Source: Xylaria sp. FL1777
Lineage: Eukaryota; Ascomycota; Sordariomycetes; Xylariales; Xylariaceae
Direction of reading: 5' to 3'
Length of the DNA: 64,000 nucleotides
Assembly (NCBI GenBank): GCA_022578965.1
Contig: MU400529.1
Span: 124,001 to 188,000 of the forward strand
The notes under the pieces are model-generated. The model made no database searches. It saw only the letters and a list, made by a program, of their open reading frames with translations, and was not told where the DNA came from. Position numbers and translations under genes: made by a program. Below are positions 33,818 through 46,559 of this stretch, in pieces. The first letter of the stretch is position 1; each line of letters begins with the position of its first letter.

Positions 33818-36800
33818 AAAGTAAAGGCTAAATAGCCTAAAAACTTTAAAACAAACTAAAAAAAGCAAATTAGCTAATTTATAACTATTAAAAGCAGGCT
33901 TTTTTGTAATAATTTTTTTAATAAATTTAATAAAGTTTGGAATAAATATAAGACTTTTAAAAGCAAAGCTTTAATTAGTAATTTTAAGCACGTTTTTATT
34001 ACAAATAACACTAAAAATAAAAATAATACTAATAAAATAAAGCAATGCTTTATTAATTGTTTTAAAAATAATATAATTAATAAAAAACTTGCTAAAATTT
34101 TTAATACTGCTTAAAATAGCTTTGCTTTATTAGTTAAAACAAGCAAAAGCTAAAAAAACCTTAATAAAAAGCAAAAGCTAAAAAATAGTTATAATAATTA
34201 TTATAATCTTTTTTTAGCTAAGCTAATTAATAGCTATAAATTTACTGTTTTTTAGAACTATAGCTATATTAGTTATTATATTTTATAATCTTTAATATTT
34301 AAGCTAGTGCTATATTAATTATAAAAATAAAGCATAATATATAATGTTAATAAAACAAAACCTTAAATAACTAAAGATTGCGAAATAATAGCAAATTTTA
34401 TAATTATTAGTAGTATATTAAAAGCATAAACATTAATAGCAAATGTAGTGCTAAACTATACTTTTTTAAGCAATATAATTATTAAAAAACGGATTTTTTA
34501 TAAATAAAAAAGCATTTTTGCTGTTTTAAATAGTTATAAAGTTATTATATTATTTAAGTTTAAAAAAAGCTTTTTAATATAGCTAATAAAGCATTTATTC
34601 GTTAGTATAGCTAGCAAAAAGTATTATATTATAATTGTTAAATAGCATAAAAATACCTTAAAAAAACTATAAATTGCTAAATATTAAAATTATTATATAA
34701 AGAACTTTTTTAAACTGTTTAATTATTTTAAACAAAAAACTAATATTATTGCTAAAATAAAACATTATATTAATATAAGCAATAGTTTGCTAGTTAAACT
34801 ACTACTGCAAAAATATAACCTAACGCAAAAAAAAGCGCTACATAAGTTTATAAAAGCATATAAAAGTATTTATATTAAAAAAAGCATAAAGCTATAAGGT
34901 TTACTAGCACTATTAACTCTAAAAAAAGCGTTAAGCATAACTATTAAGCTTAATAAAAATAATAAATTAATAATATAGCGTTTTTATTATAATTATTGCA
35001 AAGTTAATAAAAAAACAAAAAAGCAAGCTTATTTATTACTTAACGCAATAAACTAAATATAGCAAGCTATAAAGCACTAATAGTATGCTTTTATTAATTT
35101 AAAAAATAAATTCTAGCATATTGCTATATATAAACTATATTGCAAAAAAACAACGTTTATTATATTATTTAAGCTATATAAGTAAATAGTAATGCTTTTT
35201 AAACTTTATAACGCTTTAATAACGTTTTAAGCACTAATATAAAAAATAATTAAACCTTTTTATAAGTAGTTAGCTAGCTTACTTAATAATATTTATATTT
35301 AGGCTAAAACAAAAAAACAATTATATAAGCGCTATTGCTTGCTATTTGCATGATTAATTAAGTATAGCATAATAATTAATACATTAAAAATACTGCTTTT
35401 TGTAAATTTTGGTATTTTTTTTAGTTTTAACGTTTTTTATAACAGTATTAAAGCAAACTTAGCAAAAGTTATAATAGTATAAAAGCAACTTATACTTAAA
35501 ACTACTATAAAAATAAAAGCATTTATAAATGCTATAAGCTATTTTAAACATTTTATTAAAAATTACTTATTAATTACTATATTATTAACTGCGCTAATAA
35601 AAAGACCTAAAAACTAAAAAATAAAGTTAAGTACAAAAGCTAAAAACGCATAGCAAAAAATCTATAAAGCTATTATTACTATGCTAATTATTTAAGCTTT
35701 TAATTAAAAGCTTTTATTTATAATAAATACTAATTTAAGTATATATTACATTAAAGCATATTTAATGCAGCTATATTTTTATAAAATAACTATATTTTTA
35801 TATTTAATAACATACTTTTTAAAAAAGCTTAAAGCATACTAATTATGCTATTTAACATAAGAAAAAAAATTGCTAGTTATAATGTTAGCACTTTAATATT
35901 AGCAGCATTAAGTAAAAAGCAAAAAGGTTACTATTTATATAAATTATAAGTTTTTTATAACAATAAAAACGAAAATAAAATAACTAGTAAAAATAGTATG
36001 TTTTTTAAATACTATTAAATATTTTAGCATAAAAATTATATATAAAACAAGCAAATTAAACGTTTTAGTAAACTAGCTATTAAAACTACTAGTTATACTA
36101 GTTTTTTTATTAATAAAAGCTAAAGCTAATGTAAAATTATTACTAAAAGCTAAAATATAGCTAATAATGCTATTGTAATACTTTAACATTATAAATTTGC
36201 AAGCTATTTTTGAAAATTTTCGTTTTAAAACCAAATTGCTATATAATATAAATTTAAAGTAAATAAAACAGCACTTTATTAAAAAGAATAGCATGCTATT
36301 TAAGCTAATTAACTATAAATAGGCTTTAAGAAATTTTTTATATTTAGTTAGTATAGCATTTTAAGCTATAGCGCTTTTAAAAGTGCCCAAAGTGCTAAAA
36401 TTGCTGCAAAACGCAAAAAAAGCACATATTAACTTAAGGCATACTACTGTTAAAAGCTTAATTTAAGAGCTAAATAAGCGTTTTTAGCACTTAAAAGCTA
36501 TACTTATTGCTTAATAAATTATTGCTAAATATAACTAATATTAACTAATAAAACTACTATTAAACAAACTTTTAAACTTGCAATTTATTATATTATTTTT
36601 ATTACTTATGCATTAAGCTATAAACTATATATTTATAGCTAATTTTAAGCTATTAATATATATTAAATATACTATTATATAAGTTAAAGCAAAAATAATG
36701 TTTAATATTAATTTTAAAGCAATAAAACTGCTAATTTAATAAATTAGCAAAATGTTTAGTTTTCTTAAAAAATAAATAAGTAATAATGCAAGCATATTTA

Positions 36801-37585
36801 TAAGCAAAAAAGCAATTAATTAGCATAAATTAAACAGTTTTATTATAAAGTTAATTATACTTAAAAAACTTAAAAGTAATAGTAAAGTTAAAAAAGCTAA
36901 TAGTAATATTAAGCAAATTATGCTATATAAAAGTTTAATTTATTACTATTTTAATTTTTAAACTTTATTAAAAGCAGCTATTTATATATATAATTAAACT
37001 TTAAAGCTTAATAGCTATAGCAGCTATTTTTTACTATTTAAAATGTAGCTATTAAATTAGCAACTAGTTATAAAAATTGCTAACTATATTAAAAATTTAA
37101 ACAAAAAAAAAAAAGTTAAATTTTAGCAATATTTAGTATAAAACTATAAAGCACTATTAATGCGTAACTACTTTAGCAGTTTAAAAGCATTAAAGAACTA
37201 AATTCAAGCTTATTTACAAAAAAAAAAAAGCTTAATTAAAACTTATAAAACTAGTAATTAGGTTTTATGCATTAAATAGCAAGCTAATAAATTTAAACTA
37301 TATTATAATAGCTTATAAGCTATTATAAGTTATTATTATAGCAATATATATAAACTATAAAGCTTTAAAAAAATAATATTGCTTAATAAATATAACAGCA
37401 GTAATTTGTTTTTAGTTTATAGTAAAAATAGCTACTTAGTAAAAAGTTTATAGTATACTAACAAACGTATACTAAAAAAAAATAAACAAAAATTAAAAGC
37501 GTTAGCAATATAAATATTAAAAAACATTTATAAATAGCTTTATTTTTATAAATAACTAAAACAGCTATTTAGCAAAAAAAATAAT

Positions 37586-37805
37586 TATAGCTTTTAAGCA
37601 GCACAAGCTATAATATATATTATGCAACAATTACTATATAAAAACTTAAGAAGCACAAACTAGCTTTACTTAAATTAGTAGTATTTATATATAGTTTTTT
37701 AGTACTGTACTCGGAAAATGTCTTTCCTTTAACATCTACCTTTTTAAGTACAGACCTAACCCTACGTAGTAATTATAAGGTTCTGGGCCAGTATTCAGAA
37801 GGCAC
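37586..37805 (+). repeat. 3' LTR
   Basis: Same length (220 bp) as the 5' copy. Its first about 110 bp are A+T-converted, while its last about 110 bp (from about 37695) keep normal composition and end GGCAC before the ATCCA duplication. Confidence 0.88.
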
Positions 37806-37810
37806 ATCCA
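37806..37810. repeat. Target site duplication, right (ATCCA)
   Basis: Exact copy of the five bases at 32201-32205. Confidence 0.75.
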
Positions 37811-39739
37811 TTCCACCTCAAGGCAGCAAGTGTTGCCTTGATGCGCTCTGTCTTCAACATACCCATCTTATGCCGTCGTATATATGAATAACCATGAGCC
37901 AACCTTTTTTTATTATCCGGTTCTCTCATTGTTCCTCTTATACACCCACCCACCCACTCACTACCTTACTCAATGAGGTGAGTTTTCAATTGGATAATAT
38001 CCAAAAATGATATGGATACTCGAATAACCCCCTGGTTGAATTGATAGTGATTGCTTTTAAGTCAATTTCTCTCATGTTTGCGAGGTTGAAACCACTTCTG
38101 TTCTCTTGTGTCAGTGACAGCTGCCAGAGTACCTAATGTCTAATTACGTTTTTTTTCCAACGGATGAGGTCTTGTAGGTATGGGCGTAGATGGTATACGG
38201 GTGTAGTATTCTTGCCGACAACCCTTCGAATTCGTTACGTGATTTTGTTTCGTTGGCTCTTTGATACACAATTTCTCTCATTGGAGATATGGAGGGCTTA
38301 TCATAGCAACCGGTATGCCATGCTTCAATGGTTATACCTAGGTAGCTAGTTGCATTGATAAGTCGCATCGATAATTTCTCGTGAAAAGGTCGATATCTAC
38401 CTCCTTTGAGATAAAGGATTGCTAAAAACAAAGACATTATCTTCTGCACTTTGGCTAGGTAATGCCGACGAAATACTAGACCCAAGGAGCGTAGGTACTA
38501 AATTAGGTGCGAACGATAAAGGTACCGGTAGTGCTGGGACTAGTGGCCTAACCTCCGCTAAGTACTTACACTACTACCGACACTAAGGTAAGTAACCCAA
38601 CAGTCCCCTCTCACCACTGCTTATCTGCCTACGTATCGCGATAAAGTGTATACGCAGTATATGTGAGATACTTTACGTCATCGTGATGAGGAGCTGCTTG
38701 GGATCAACAGCATATTCCCTATTGCAGGTGAGTTAACTGACGCCAATCCAGTATTATATCATTCCAAGGAGTGAACATTGTGTCAATCGCAGTTTTATCC
38801 GTTTGGGTGTAGGAGAGTTGCCAAAAGCAGTTTACACAAAAGATAAAAAAAAGTTGCAGCCCTAGTTGATAAGAGGGCAGTCTCTAAAGTAAAAAGCGTT
38901 GCTCGATGAGATCGAGTAATGTTATCTAAGCTTACGGGGGTTTTTAATCTGGCTGGGTCGATCTGCGATAAGCCAAGCCCATTGTGCCCAGGCATTCCCA
39001 TCCGCTCGTGTCATTTTTGCGGGGTGCTTGACGTCGAACCCTGTCCGCCGGTCTCGATGCGGTTGCTGGACAGGGAACCAGGTGCGTCTTCACTCGCAGC
39101 GGGGGCTCGTTCACCTACATTTCAGCGAGCTCTTGATGATCCGACCAATGAGCAGTGCATCTCGCGGCGGTGATGCCGAAGCCACACGACCACCAACATG
39201 GGTAGCCGTCATCTGCCCGCCCCCGTCCCAAACTAATGAGATAGCGAGTGGCTGCTGAAGCGGGGGAGTAATGTATGTAGTGCAATGTCGAGGTCTCGAG
39301 GTGTTGGTTGTACGGGTAGGAACTGGCACTATGTTGCGTGTCTGGTAGCCCTAATCTTGATCAGAATCGAGGGACGTCGGATGCGAGACCGGGTTCGGGT
39401 TGCCTTTGCTCTTTGTTTTTGGATCTTATATATCCTACGGCTCCCATCCCACCGATCGCTGAGAGCTCCAGTACTACTCTGCCGGTGTCTTCATCATACC
39501 CCACGGTCCCTTACTACTAGCTACAGTACCTATTAATATTGTCGCAATTGGAGTAGCATTAGAGTTTCCGGTGCGGCAAACCTTACCTATATGCTACGAC
39601 CCTTGCTCCTTGCTTCAGCCACAGCAGTCTTCTAGCTGCTGAGTGTGGCCGACCACGGTGGTGACTATTACCAAAGCATTACTCGACGAAAACCCTCGTG
39701 AGAATCTTACCTATCAACCCTGTGGGGACTCCCTGGAAG
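37811..39739. other. Intergenic, no gene recognised
   Basis: About 1.9 kb of normal composition between the retroelement and the permease. Several GGTAC-type palindromes lie at 38490-38590. Open frames at 38144-38485 (minus) and 39285-39536 (plus) have no domain. It probably includes the permease promoter. Confidence 0.5.
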
Positions 39740-41644
39740 ATGGCAACGCGGAGACTACATGCTTCTCGGGCCAGGTCATGGATTGAAAAGGTGACGGTGG
39801 ACAACGAGGAAGGCCTCTCCACGGCCCAGCTTATGGTAAAGTGGCCTCTCGCTCCGTCCTGATACCCCATTCGCGGTGCTTTCACGAGCACGTGCTCGCC
39901 CATCGTGTGTGAGATGCGGCATAACCATAGCACGAAACATAGACTGACATCGGTACATCACTACTTAGTTGACAAACAACGACCTCAAACCCGTTGAGCC
40001 AGCTAGGAGGCAATGGGGCCCGTGGAACTTTGTCGGCTTCTGGATCGCTGACTCGTTCAACATAAATACATGGATGATCAGTTCCACCAGTATCGTGAAT
40101 GGTTTATCATGGTGGCAAGCGTGGATCAGCGTCTGGCTCGGCTACTCTATTGCTGGTGCCTTCGTGTGCACGACAGGACGCATCGGCGCGACTTATCATA
40201 TCGGCTTTCCCGTCGTCAACCGTGCTAGTTTCGGTATCTGGGGCAGCCTATGGCCGGTTCTCAACCGTGCAGTCCTGGCAGCTTTTTGGTACGGCGTCCA
40301 GTCTTACATCGGAGGGCATTGTGTCTACCTCATGATTAGGAGCATTTGGCTCAGCTGGGATCGAAATACCATCCACAATACGTTCCCTGCTGACTCTGGC
40401 ACCACGACTGCCGACTATGCATCTTTTTTCATCTTCTGGCTAGTCTCGCTTCCCGCTATTTGGTTCCCCGTGCACAAGGTCCGTCATCTATTCACGGTGA
40501 AGGCATACTTCGTCCCCACTGCGGGCATCGCCTTCTTCATCTGGGCTCTGGTGCGAGCTGGGGGTGCTGGTCCCATCATCAACCAGCCAGCGAAATTACA
40601 GGGCAGCGATCTGGCCTGGGAGTTTGTGAAGGGCGTGTTAAGTTCCATCGCTAACTTCGCCACACTCATCGTCAACGATCCGGACTTCTCACGTTTTGCC
40701 GGCAAACCTCGTGACGCTTTTTGGTCCCAACTATTGACCATTCCCATCGGCTTCGCAGTAACCTGTTTCGTGGGCATCTTCGTCTCGTCCAGCTCCGTCA
40801 TCATCTACCCTGGTACACAGCCGATCTGGGATCCTTTGGATCTGCTTGAAAGATTCATGTGAGTCATAAAGAAATGCTTTTGTTGGAGAGGTCGAAGCTA
40901 ACAAATCTTCTTAGTGACGATGGTGGTTCTGCGCAGCGCTTTGGCGTGTTCGTTATTGCCCTTGCCTTCGCACTGGCACAGCTAGGCACAAATATTGCTG
41001 CGAACTCTATCTCCGCTGGCAGTGATTTTACAGCATTGCTGCCGCGGTTTATCAATATTCGACGAGGTGGTTATCTATGTGCGGCTATCGGTCTCGCGCT
41101 TTGTCCCTATCAATTCTTATCTTCGTCAAACAATTTCGAGACATACCTGTCGGCATACTCCGTGTTTTTGAGCTCTATCGCTGGCGTCATGGTGAGCGAT
41201 TACTATTTCGTGCGTCGCGGTTATCTTAGTGTCAAGGAACTCTACGACCCACGCCGCAGCAGCCCCTACTACTTCGCTTATGGTTTTAACTGGCGCGCAT
41301 ACGCGGGCTACTTCTCCGGTATCCTGATCAACGTCGTGGGATTCGTCGGTGCCGTCAACGGCGGTCATGTGCCCATAGGCGCTACGTACATATACAATGT
41401 TAACTTCTTCGCGGGATTTATTGTATCTGCCGCCACATATTGGGCGTGCTGCAGGTTCTTTCCAGTCCCTGCTTGCAGCAACACGTGGCTTGAAGTTGGA
41501 GATCAGATCGATGAAGTTACACTCGCATATGATGACAACACCAGCGCCGCTGGTAGCATCGTCGGTAGCGATGAGCCACGCAAGATCGATGAGGAGACTG
41601 GGTTAGAAGGAAAACACACTAGCGGATATCGTACCATGGACTGA
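39740..41644 (+). CDS. NCS1-family permease (uracil/allantoin-type)
   Basis: Three exons (39740-39835, 39969-40858, 40915-41644) join in phase to 571 residues. The first exon ([17 protein letters not shown]...STAQLM) is needed because the second begins without an ATG; joined it reads [20 protein letters not shown], the NCS1 N-terminal block. Landmarks are [20 protein letters not shown] (first helix), [61 protein letters not shown] and about 12 hydrophobic segments. NCS1 proteins import nucleobases and relatives with H+ or Na+. The sequence is closest in feel to the Fur branch (uracil, allantoin, uric acid), but the substrate cannot be read from sequence. It lies next to a dead retroelement in a gene-poor stretch. 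Confidence 0.92.
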
Positions 41645-42257
41645 GCGAACCAGTCCTCAGCTCATCTACTAGAATCTTAGTTAGGCTGAATTTACGATTG
41701 TAGATCCAAGACTAGAAGAATATGCACATTCTGAGAGTACTTGAGATATCCCAAGTTTTATAATATTATACAAAATTTATAAGAAATGGTGAAATGGCAA
41801 TAGTAGGCAAATTGCCGACCCGTGTAGCAACAATCTGCGTAGGATCCAACGTCGTCACTGATAAGTCACCGCTAGATATAGGATAAGGGAAAGAGTTGAA
41901 TATTATTATCCGGGTCAGTCTCTTCTAAACAGTTACAACGTCTCTGCGATTCTAAATAACTCGTAGAATACCCAATAGAAGTATGCTACGGTAGACTGCT
42001 CATCTTATGGAAATTGTGTACGCGGGGGTTCAAATGGGAAAGGCGATAAAGGAAGCGAATTTGTTAGGATGGCTAGTTGTTCGGCAAATGCCGGCCAGAC
42101 TATCGTTTGCAATTACTTTTCAAGAAGGTCTTATAATAATAAAAGAATGTAAAAAGAGCTAAAGTAAGGCTTTGAGAGATATAATTATATTTAATAGTTT
42201 TTTTTAGTTCAAGTGAGAACTAAATATCCCACTATGTAAAAGCAGACCCAGTCTATA
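41645..42257. other. Intergenic, convergent 3' flanks
   Basis: A+T-rich 3' flanks of the permease and the rhodopsin-like gene. It includes a T run at about 42199-42205. Nothing else is seen. Confidence 0.5.
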
Positions 42258-43679
42258 TTAGGAGCCGAGATGCCTTCGTGCTCTAGCCGATAGCGCGTAC
42301 GACCCTTCGGTATACGACCCTCGCGTAGAATTTCCCCGGTGCGTAGACCTTCCGTAGAAAAATCGGCGCCAAGTACTGGACTGATCTTTAGCGTTCTGAC
42401 TAGATAACTCTGCATCCGGAACAGAAGATGAAAGTCTTGTCCACGACCGGATTGATGCCAAGACGTTCGTGATGAATCGATTTTCTTGGAATGCCTTGGG
42501 TACGGATGGGATACAGAACACCATAAGAACTGTTGTCATTTCGGCGAATCCGAAGAGAAATGCCGGCGAAGATTCATAAGTGACGTCGCCGTTGAAATTC
42601 AAGGTAGAACTATAGTATGCTCGACCGGCAGCAGATGCACAGGCTCTATAGAGAGATCATGAGTATTAGTTCCATTGTATCGGAGTTCATGAATCCGCCA
42701 GAGTTTCACCTACATGATACCCGTAGAGAACAGTATAGATATACCAATCTTTTGTTTCTTAGACATTTGTAATTTCCAGATAACATTCTGTGGCAGCAGA
42801 AATATCCCAAGATCTATGGCGAGATTGACAAAGGCAGTGAAGATGAACAAAACATCCCCGTCAATACATCTCCCTGTTATCCAAGGGTGCCAGAGCTTCT
42901 CTCGAGGAATGCAAGCCAATCCTGTCGCTATGACCCCTGCTGCATACACGCTTGTATTAAATCCGATGAGAAAACAAGAAGCATAGAAGAAGACGTTGCG
43001 TTGACGATCGGCCACAAAGATTCGTATCCATTGGAGAAGAATAGCGGTCTTGGCGAAGAACATCATGACGGCGTAAGCAGTGAGGAAAGTATAAATGTTC
43101 TATTCATACTGTTAACCACTATATCAGACGTGGAACACTACAGGGCGGACGCACATAGGTGAACACAACCACATCTCTAATGTGGAGGTTCCATTGATGA
43201 ACAAAAAAGCCAACGTCATGGATCATGACGCTAATTGCGTATATGCAGGCTATATAAGCAAGCTGTGCCTAGAGTAAGCCTTAACTGCCGGCAGGTCAAG
43301 CAAGATCGGGGGGCATTGCATACAAACGCCGCAAGGCAGAAATCTTAAGAACGATTAGTCAAGACAGTCAGTCTGTGTGGTCATCGTACCGTTGAAAGGA
43401 CTTACAATCCTCAAGTTTGAGCCTTGAAGCGCCGAATACTCGCGAATACAGCCGTATCGAGACCAAGATTGTACCTACGCTAGCGCATAGAGCTACTACG
43501 GAAATAGCGAGGCCATTCCGGTTTGGCGGGTTCTCGAACTCGGGAAGGACTTGACTAGGGGGAGCAAGGCCCGGTTGGTTCAGGATTGGATCGAACTTTG
43601 GAGGCGTCAGATCCTCCATTAGGAAATACGCATGGTGTTGTTGGTGTTCTATCATCAAATGATCGAGCGCGAATTTCAT
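42258..43679 (-). CDS. Fungal rhodopsin-like (SAT4/PTH11-type) integral membrane protein
   Basis: Five exons (43406-43679, 43324-43343, 43155-43268, 42714-43099, 42258-42645) join in phase to 393 residues; the second is only 20 nt. Seven hydrophobic segments can be placed: LAISVVALCASVGTILVSI, then LEDYFCLAAFAQLAYIACIYAI across two splices, NIYTFLTAYAVMMFFAKTAILLQW, NVFFYASCFLIGFNTSVYAAGV, VLFIFTAFVNLAIDLGIFLLP, KKQKIGISILFSTGI and AFLFGFAEMTTVLMVF. The order LED, LQW(I/L)RIF and W..GRCID..., then NLAIDLGIFLLP, is that of the fungal rhodopsin domain family, which has many paralogues of unknown ligand. The C-terminal tail is Ser/Arg-rich. The start could also be the internal methionine (MEDLTPP). 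Confidence 0.85.
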
Positions 43680-45585
43680 TTTCTTTTTGAGTCGGGGGGA
43701 GCACCGGGTCTTTTCTATTACTACCTGAAGGGCTACCTTACTCAGTAAGCTTTCGACTATCTTGCCGGCTAGTCAACCGGCCCAAGCCAGAGGATCCTAG
43801 GGCTGGGGCTTGCCTGAGCACGCGAGGCACTATTGAAGATCGCCAGAGGCTAAGAACTAGATAATCTTCATTGCGGCTCCATTAGCAGGCAAAAGGTGCC
43901 TTGATAAGCTGGAAGTTCAATTGCCATCTTGTGTTGCTTAGCGGATAGGGGTACTGTGCGTGCCATTTTTTACTGGAAACTACCGCCATTTTTTCTTTAC
44001 TCCGACGTTCTTAGCACTTTTGATCAGTAGTCGTCATTCATTTCAGCAAGTGACCTGTATGTGGTCCTATTAAAACATAACCGCAACACGCAGCGTTAGA
44101 AATTTTCTTCGACTCAAAAGGCCGGTGTTAGCTCCGACCTATTCAGTCAACTTTTTGGGAGTCTAGAGGTACGATTGATAGCTACCGTTGTAAGGCGTAT
44201 GAAAATGCAGATTATCTATGTAGAATGGGTCAATGAAAGATCTTCGATCAGGGTGATCAGCAAGTGTGAGCCCTTTTTCCGAAAAGTTCCAGCTCAATTT
44301 CAACCTTTAAGCACCTTTTCTACTGACCTAATGTACTTTTATGCCAGCTGCAGTATCTCACTATAAGCCGTGTGCTAGTTGAGGAGAGAATGAAGTGCTG
44401 CAGCTGCATTGAAACTTGTCTGTGATTACTTAATAGGCAGGTATGCAAGACTGCTTAACTGAAGCGGATGAAGGCGGTATTAGATATGCAGCGCATTTGA
44501 AGCTCATAATGTCTAGGCTGAGTATATGTTCTCATGACTATGAATTGACCCACATAGATAACTCTGATTGAGCGTTGATTTAATCATGGGAATATTCGAG
44601 GCATAGAGTTAGCTGCAGTTAACTACATATATAGGGTTGCAGACAGCTGCAATCGAGAACTACTACTTCAATGAGCAGTGTGTACTCCCTTTTCACGCCT
44701 AATTCGACTCATACGACCCAACTATGAGGTTTTGGGTTGGTTGCCCTCATTTACTAAGATGTTGGTCATGTTCTGGATCAACACTCAACGTATCGCATAT
44801 ACTTAAACCAGGACGCACAGACTCTTCGTTTAACAGAAAGTCTACGCGAGGATGGTACAGCGAAGGGGCGCTGCAGGGAACAAATGAATTTCATAGTTCA
44901 GTACACTGTTTCGGCTGGGTATATGTTCAATATGGAACGATCATGGTTCAGTTGGACTCACCAGGTCATTTCTCATGTTTGTTGTATGTTCTTAAATAAA
45001 CCTTGATATTGTGAGACTACTTCTAGAATATCACATTGTTAACAGGGAATAATAGCATAGTAACTCTCGGATCTTTATATAGCCTCATATCTTTAAAATG
45101 TACCTAACCCTATAATTTTTGAGTGAGATTTCATTTCATATGCTCTTCCTCCGTCCTTTTTATTCTCAGGTCATAAGTTTTATGTCTTGTTTAAAACGCA
45201 CAGCTAACACTACTGGACAATATACAACATCCTGCCCTCTAGAGGATCAGATTCCTCTTAAAGCGATAGGTAACTTCCAGTAGTTCATTACCTCTGAAGT
45301 CAAGCAGGAAAACGAAATACTATGTCGTTTCATCTTAAAATTAAAATGTAATTCTTCACAGTGACTTCAAAACACGTCCTCGCCCTACTCCACATCACTG
45401 CTATCACATGATCAAGTTTACACATAAGCCCCAAGAACAGCTGACCTACGAACACCCTCGTAATTAAATGAGTCTATGATTTATTCACACAAAACATTTC
45501 GCAACAACTACCTTAAATCTTCTCACACCAGGGTCTAATGATTGGACCCGTGATAGCCCCAGCGCACTTCACTAGTGGTCAACTT
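43680..45585. other. Intergenic, no gene recognised
   Basis: About 1.9 kb. Open frames at 44175 and 44724 (plus) lack domains. The composition is ordinary for this genome and no repeat is seen. Confidence 0.5.
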
Positions 45586-45673
45586 GGCCTCGTGGCCTAA
45601 TGGCTAGGGCGCTAGATTTCGGTTTGCAATGCTGATTCTCTAGAGATTGTCGGTTCGAGTCCGGCCGAGGTCG
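45586..45673 (+). tRNA. tRNA-Arg(UCG) with 15-nt intron
   Basis: 88 nt fold as a cloverleaf. The acceptor stem GGCCTCG pairs with CGAGGTC (one G-U). The D stem GCCT pairs with GGGC around an AATGGCTA loop. The anticodon stem CTAGA pairs with TCTAG, and the T arm is GTCGG-TTCGAGT-CCGGC, with discriminator G. The anticodon loop reads TT-TCG-G, and then a 15-nt insert (TTTGCAATGCTGATT) precedes the last loop base. This is the canonical intron position after base 37, giving mature anticodon UCG (Arg, CGA codons). The T arm and D arm supply internal B and A boxes for Pol III. Confidence 0.93.
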
Positions 45674-46559
45674 GATGGTGTAGCAACAATGCTATTTTAA
45701 ATTTTACTCTTTTCTTTTTCTTCCTAGGTAGGTAGTTTGCAGCGGATACCTATTTCATGGACCGACCCCCTTTACTCTCTACCAAGCTTGGTTTGCGAAC
45801 ACGAGAGTGGAAAGGCAGCTTGACACAACAACTACAATATTAAACCCCCGACTTCATTTAATATTGAACTGACCAAGACTCAAAGCATGCGAGAAACGCA
45901 TCACTAGGATATCTATTCAACCTTAGGAAGAAACATATCTCGCAAGAGCCTACGTAGCAGCGAAGTCAGATCTCAAACGAATGCTCTACAACCATCTAAA
46001 CTCATTGTATCCCTTAAATCTAGAATCTTAACGTTGATTAACACAAAACGATGCAATTGAGGACAAACTCGAGCGGAATAACAAACACGTGCACGTGTAT
46101 GACGTCGACGGGTGAAGAAAGTCCTAGGTGAGAGAGACAATATTGATAATGATATTCAACAACGCCCGATTCTTTTATTCGCAAAGACCGCCCAAGACCG
46201 TCCGAACTTAGGTTCCATAGGTGATGTCTGCCTGACGCCCGAACGCCATCTCCGCCCCTACCAACACGCCGTGCCCAAACGACCCTAATATCACTACAAG
46301 AAAAGAAGACGAAAAAAAAAGGGTTGTCGTTTTTCTGCCTCCAATTGACGGCCTGCACATATAAAAAAGTAAGGCTGTTTCTGCCTAATCCGCCTTCATC
46401 CGCATAACCATTGGCATCAATCATATTTTGACTCGCCTTGTTTTGTTTTACCGTCAAGGCCGATTTAAGTCGATAGCCGAGATGTTTGAACTAGTCAGGT
46501 TGAGTTCTCAATGTTTCGACTCCAAAATCGTATAACTAACTATACGAAAGCCTGCTAAG
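45674..46559. other. Intergenic with Pol III terminator region
   Basis: tRNA 3' flank followed by ordinary spacer. A 139-codon minus-strand open frame at 46038-46457 lies downstream of the next gene and shows no domain, so it is treated as chance. Confidence 0.5.
45695..45723 (+). terminator. Pol III terminator T-runs after tRNA-Arg
   Basis: The first TTTT lies at 45695-45698, 22 nt after the tRNA end, followed by further T tracts up to 45719. This is consistent with Pol III termination. Confidence 0.6.

Larger units (their letters stand above)
32206..37805 (+). mobile_element. RIP-degraded LTR retrotransposon, probably Ty3/Gypsy-like
   Basis: A 5.6-kb element with 220-bp LTRs (32206-32425, 37586-37805) and a 5-bp target duplication. 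The interior is almost pure A/T with stops in every frame, so it is dead. A Gag-type zinc knuckle survives at 33776-33817 in the plus strand (C-x2-C-x4-Y-x4-C; the expected histidine codon now reads TAT). Reverse-transcriptase-like text is faintly readable around 34900-35450. A histidine-pair/cysteine-pair pattern like an integrase zinc site lies near 36390-36560. The order Gag, RT, integrase argues for the Ty3/Gypsy group, but this is weak given the decay. The outer ends of both LTRs keep normal composition. Confidence 0.88.

Noticed and set aside
33677..36294. Small open frames inside the A+T-rich tract (33677-33868, 36073-36294)
   Set aside because: They are long because A/T-only sequence on the minus strand happens to lack stops. 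They sit inside the dead retroelement and have no own features.
38144..38485. 113-codon minus-strand frame near the retroelement
   Set aside because: No recognisable domain and overlapping frames on the other strand.
46038..46457. 139-codon minus-strand open frame
   Set aside because: No domain or hydrophobic pattern; it lies in the 3' flank of the neighbouring gene.
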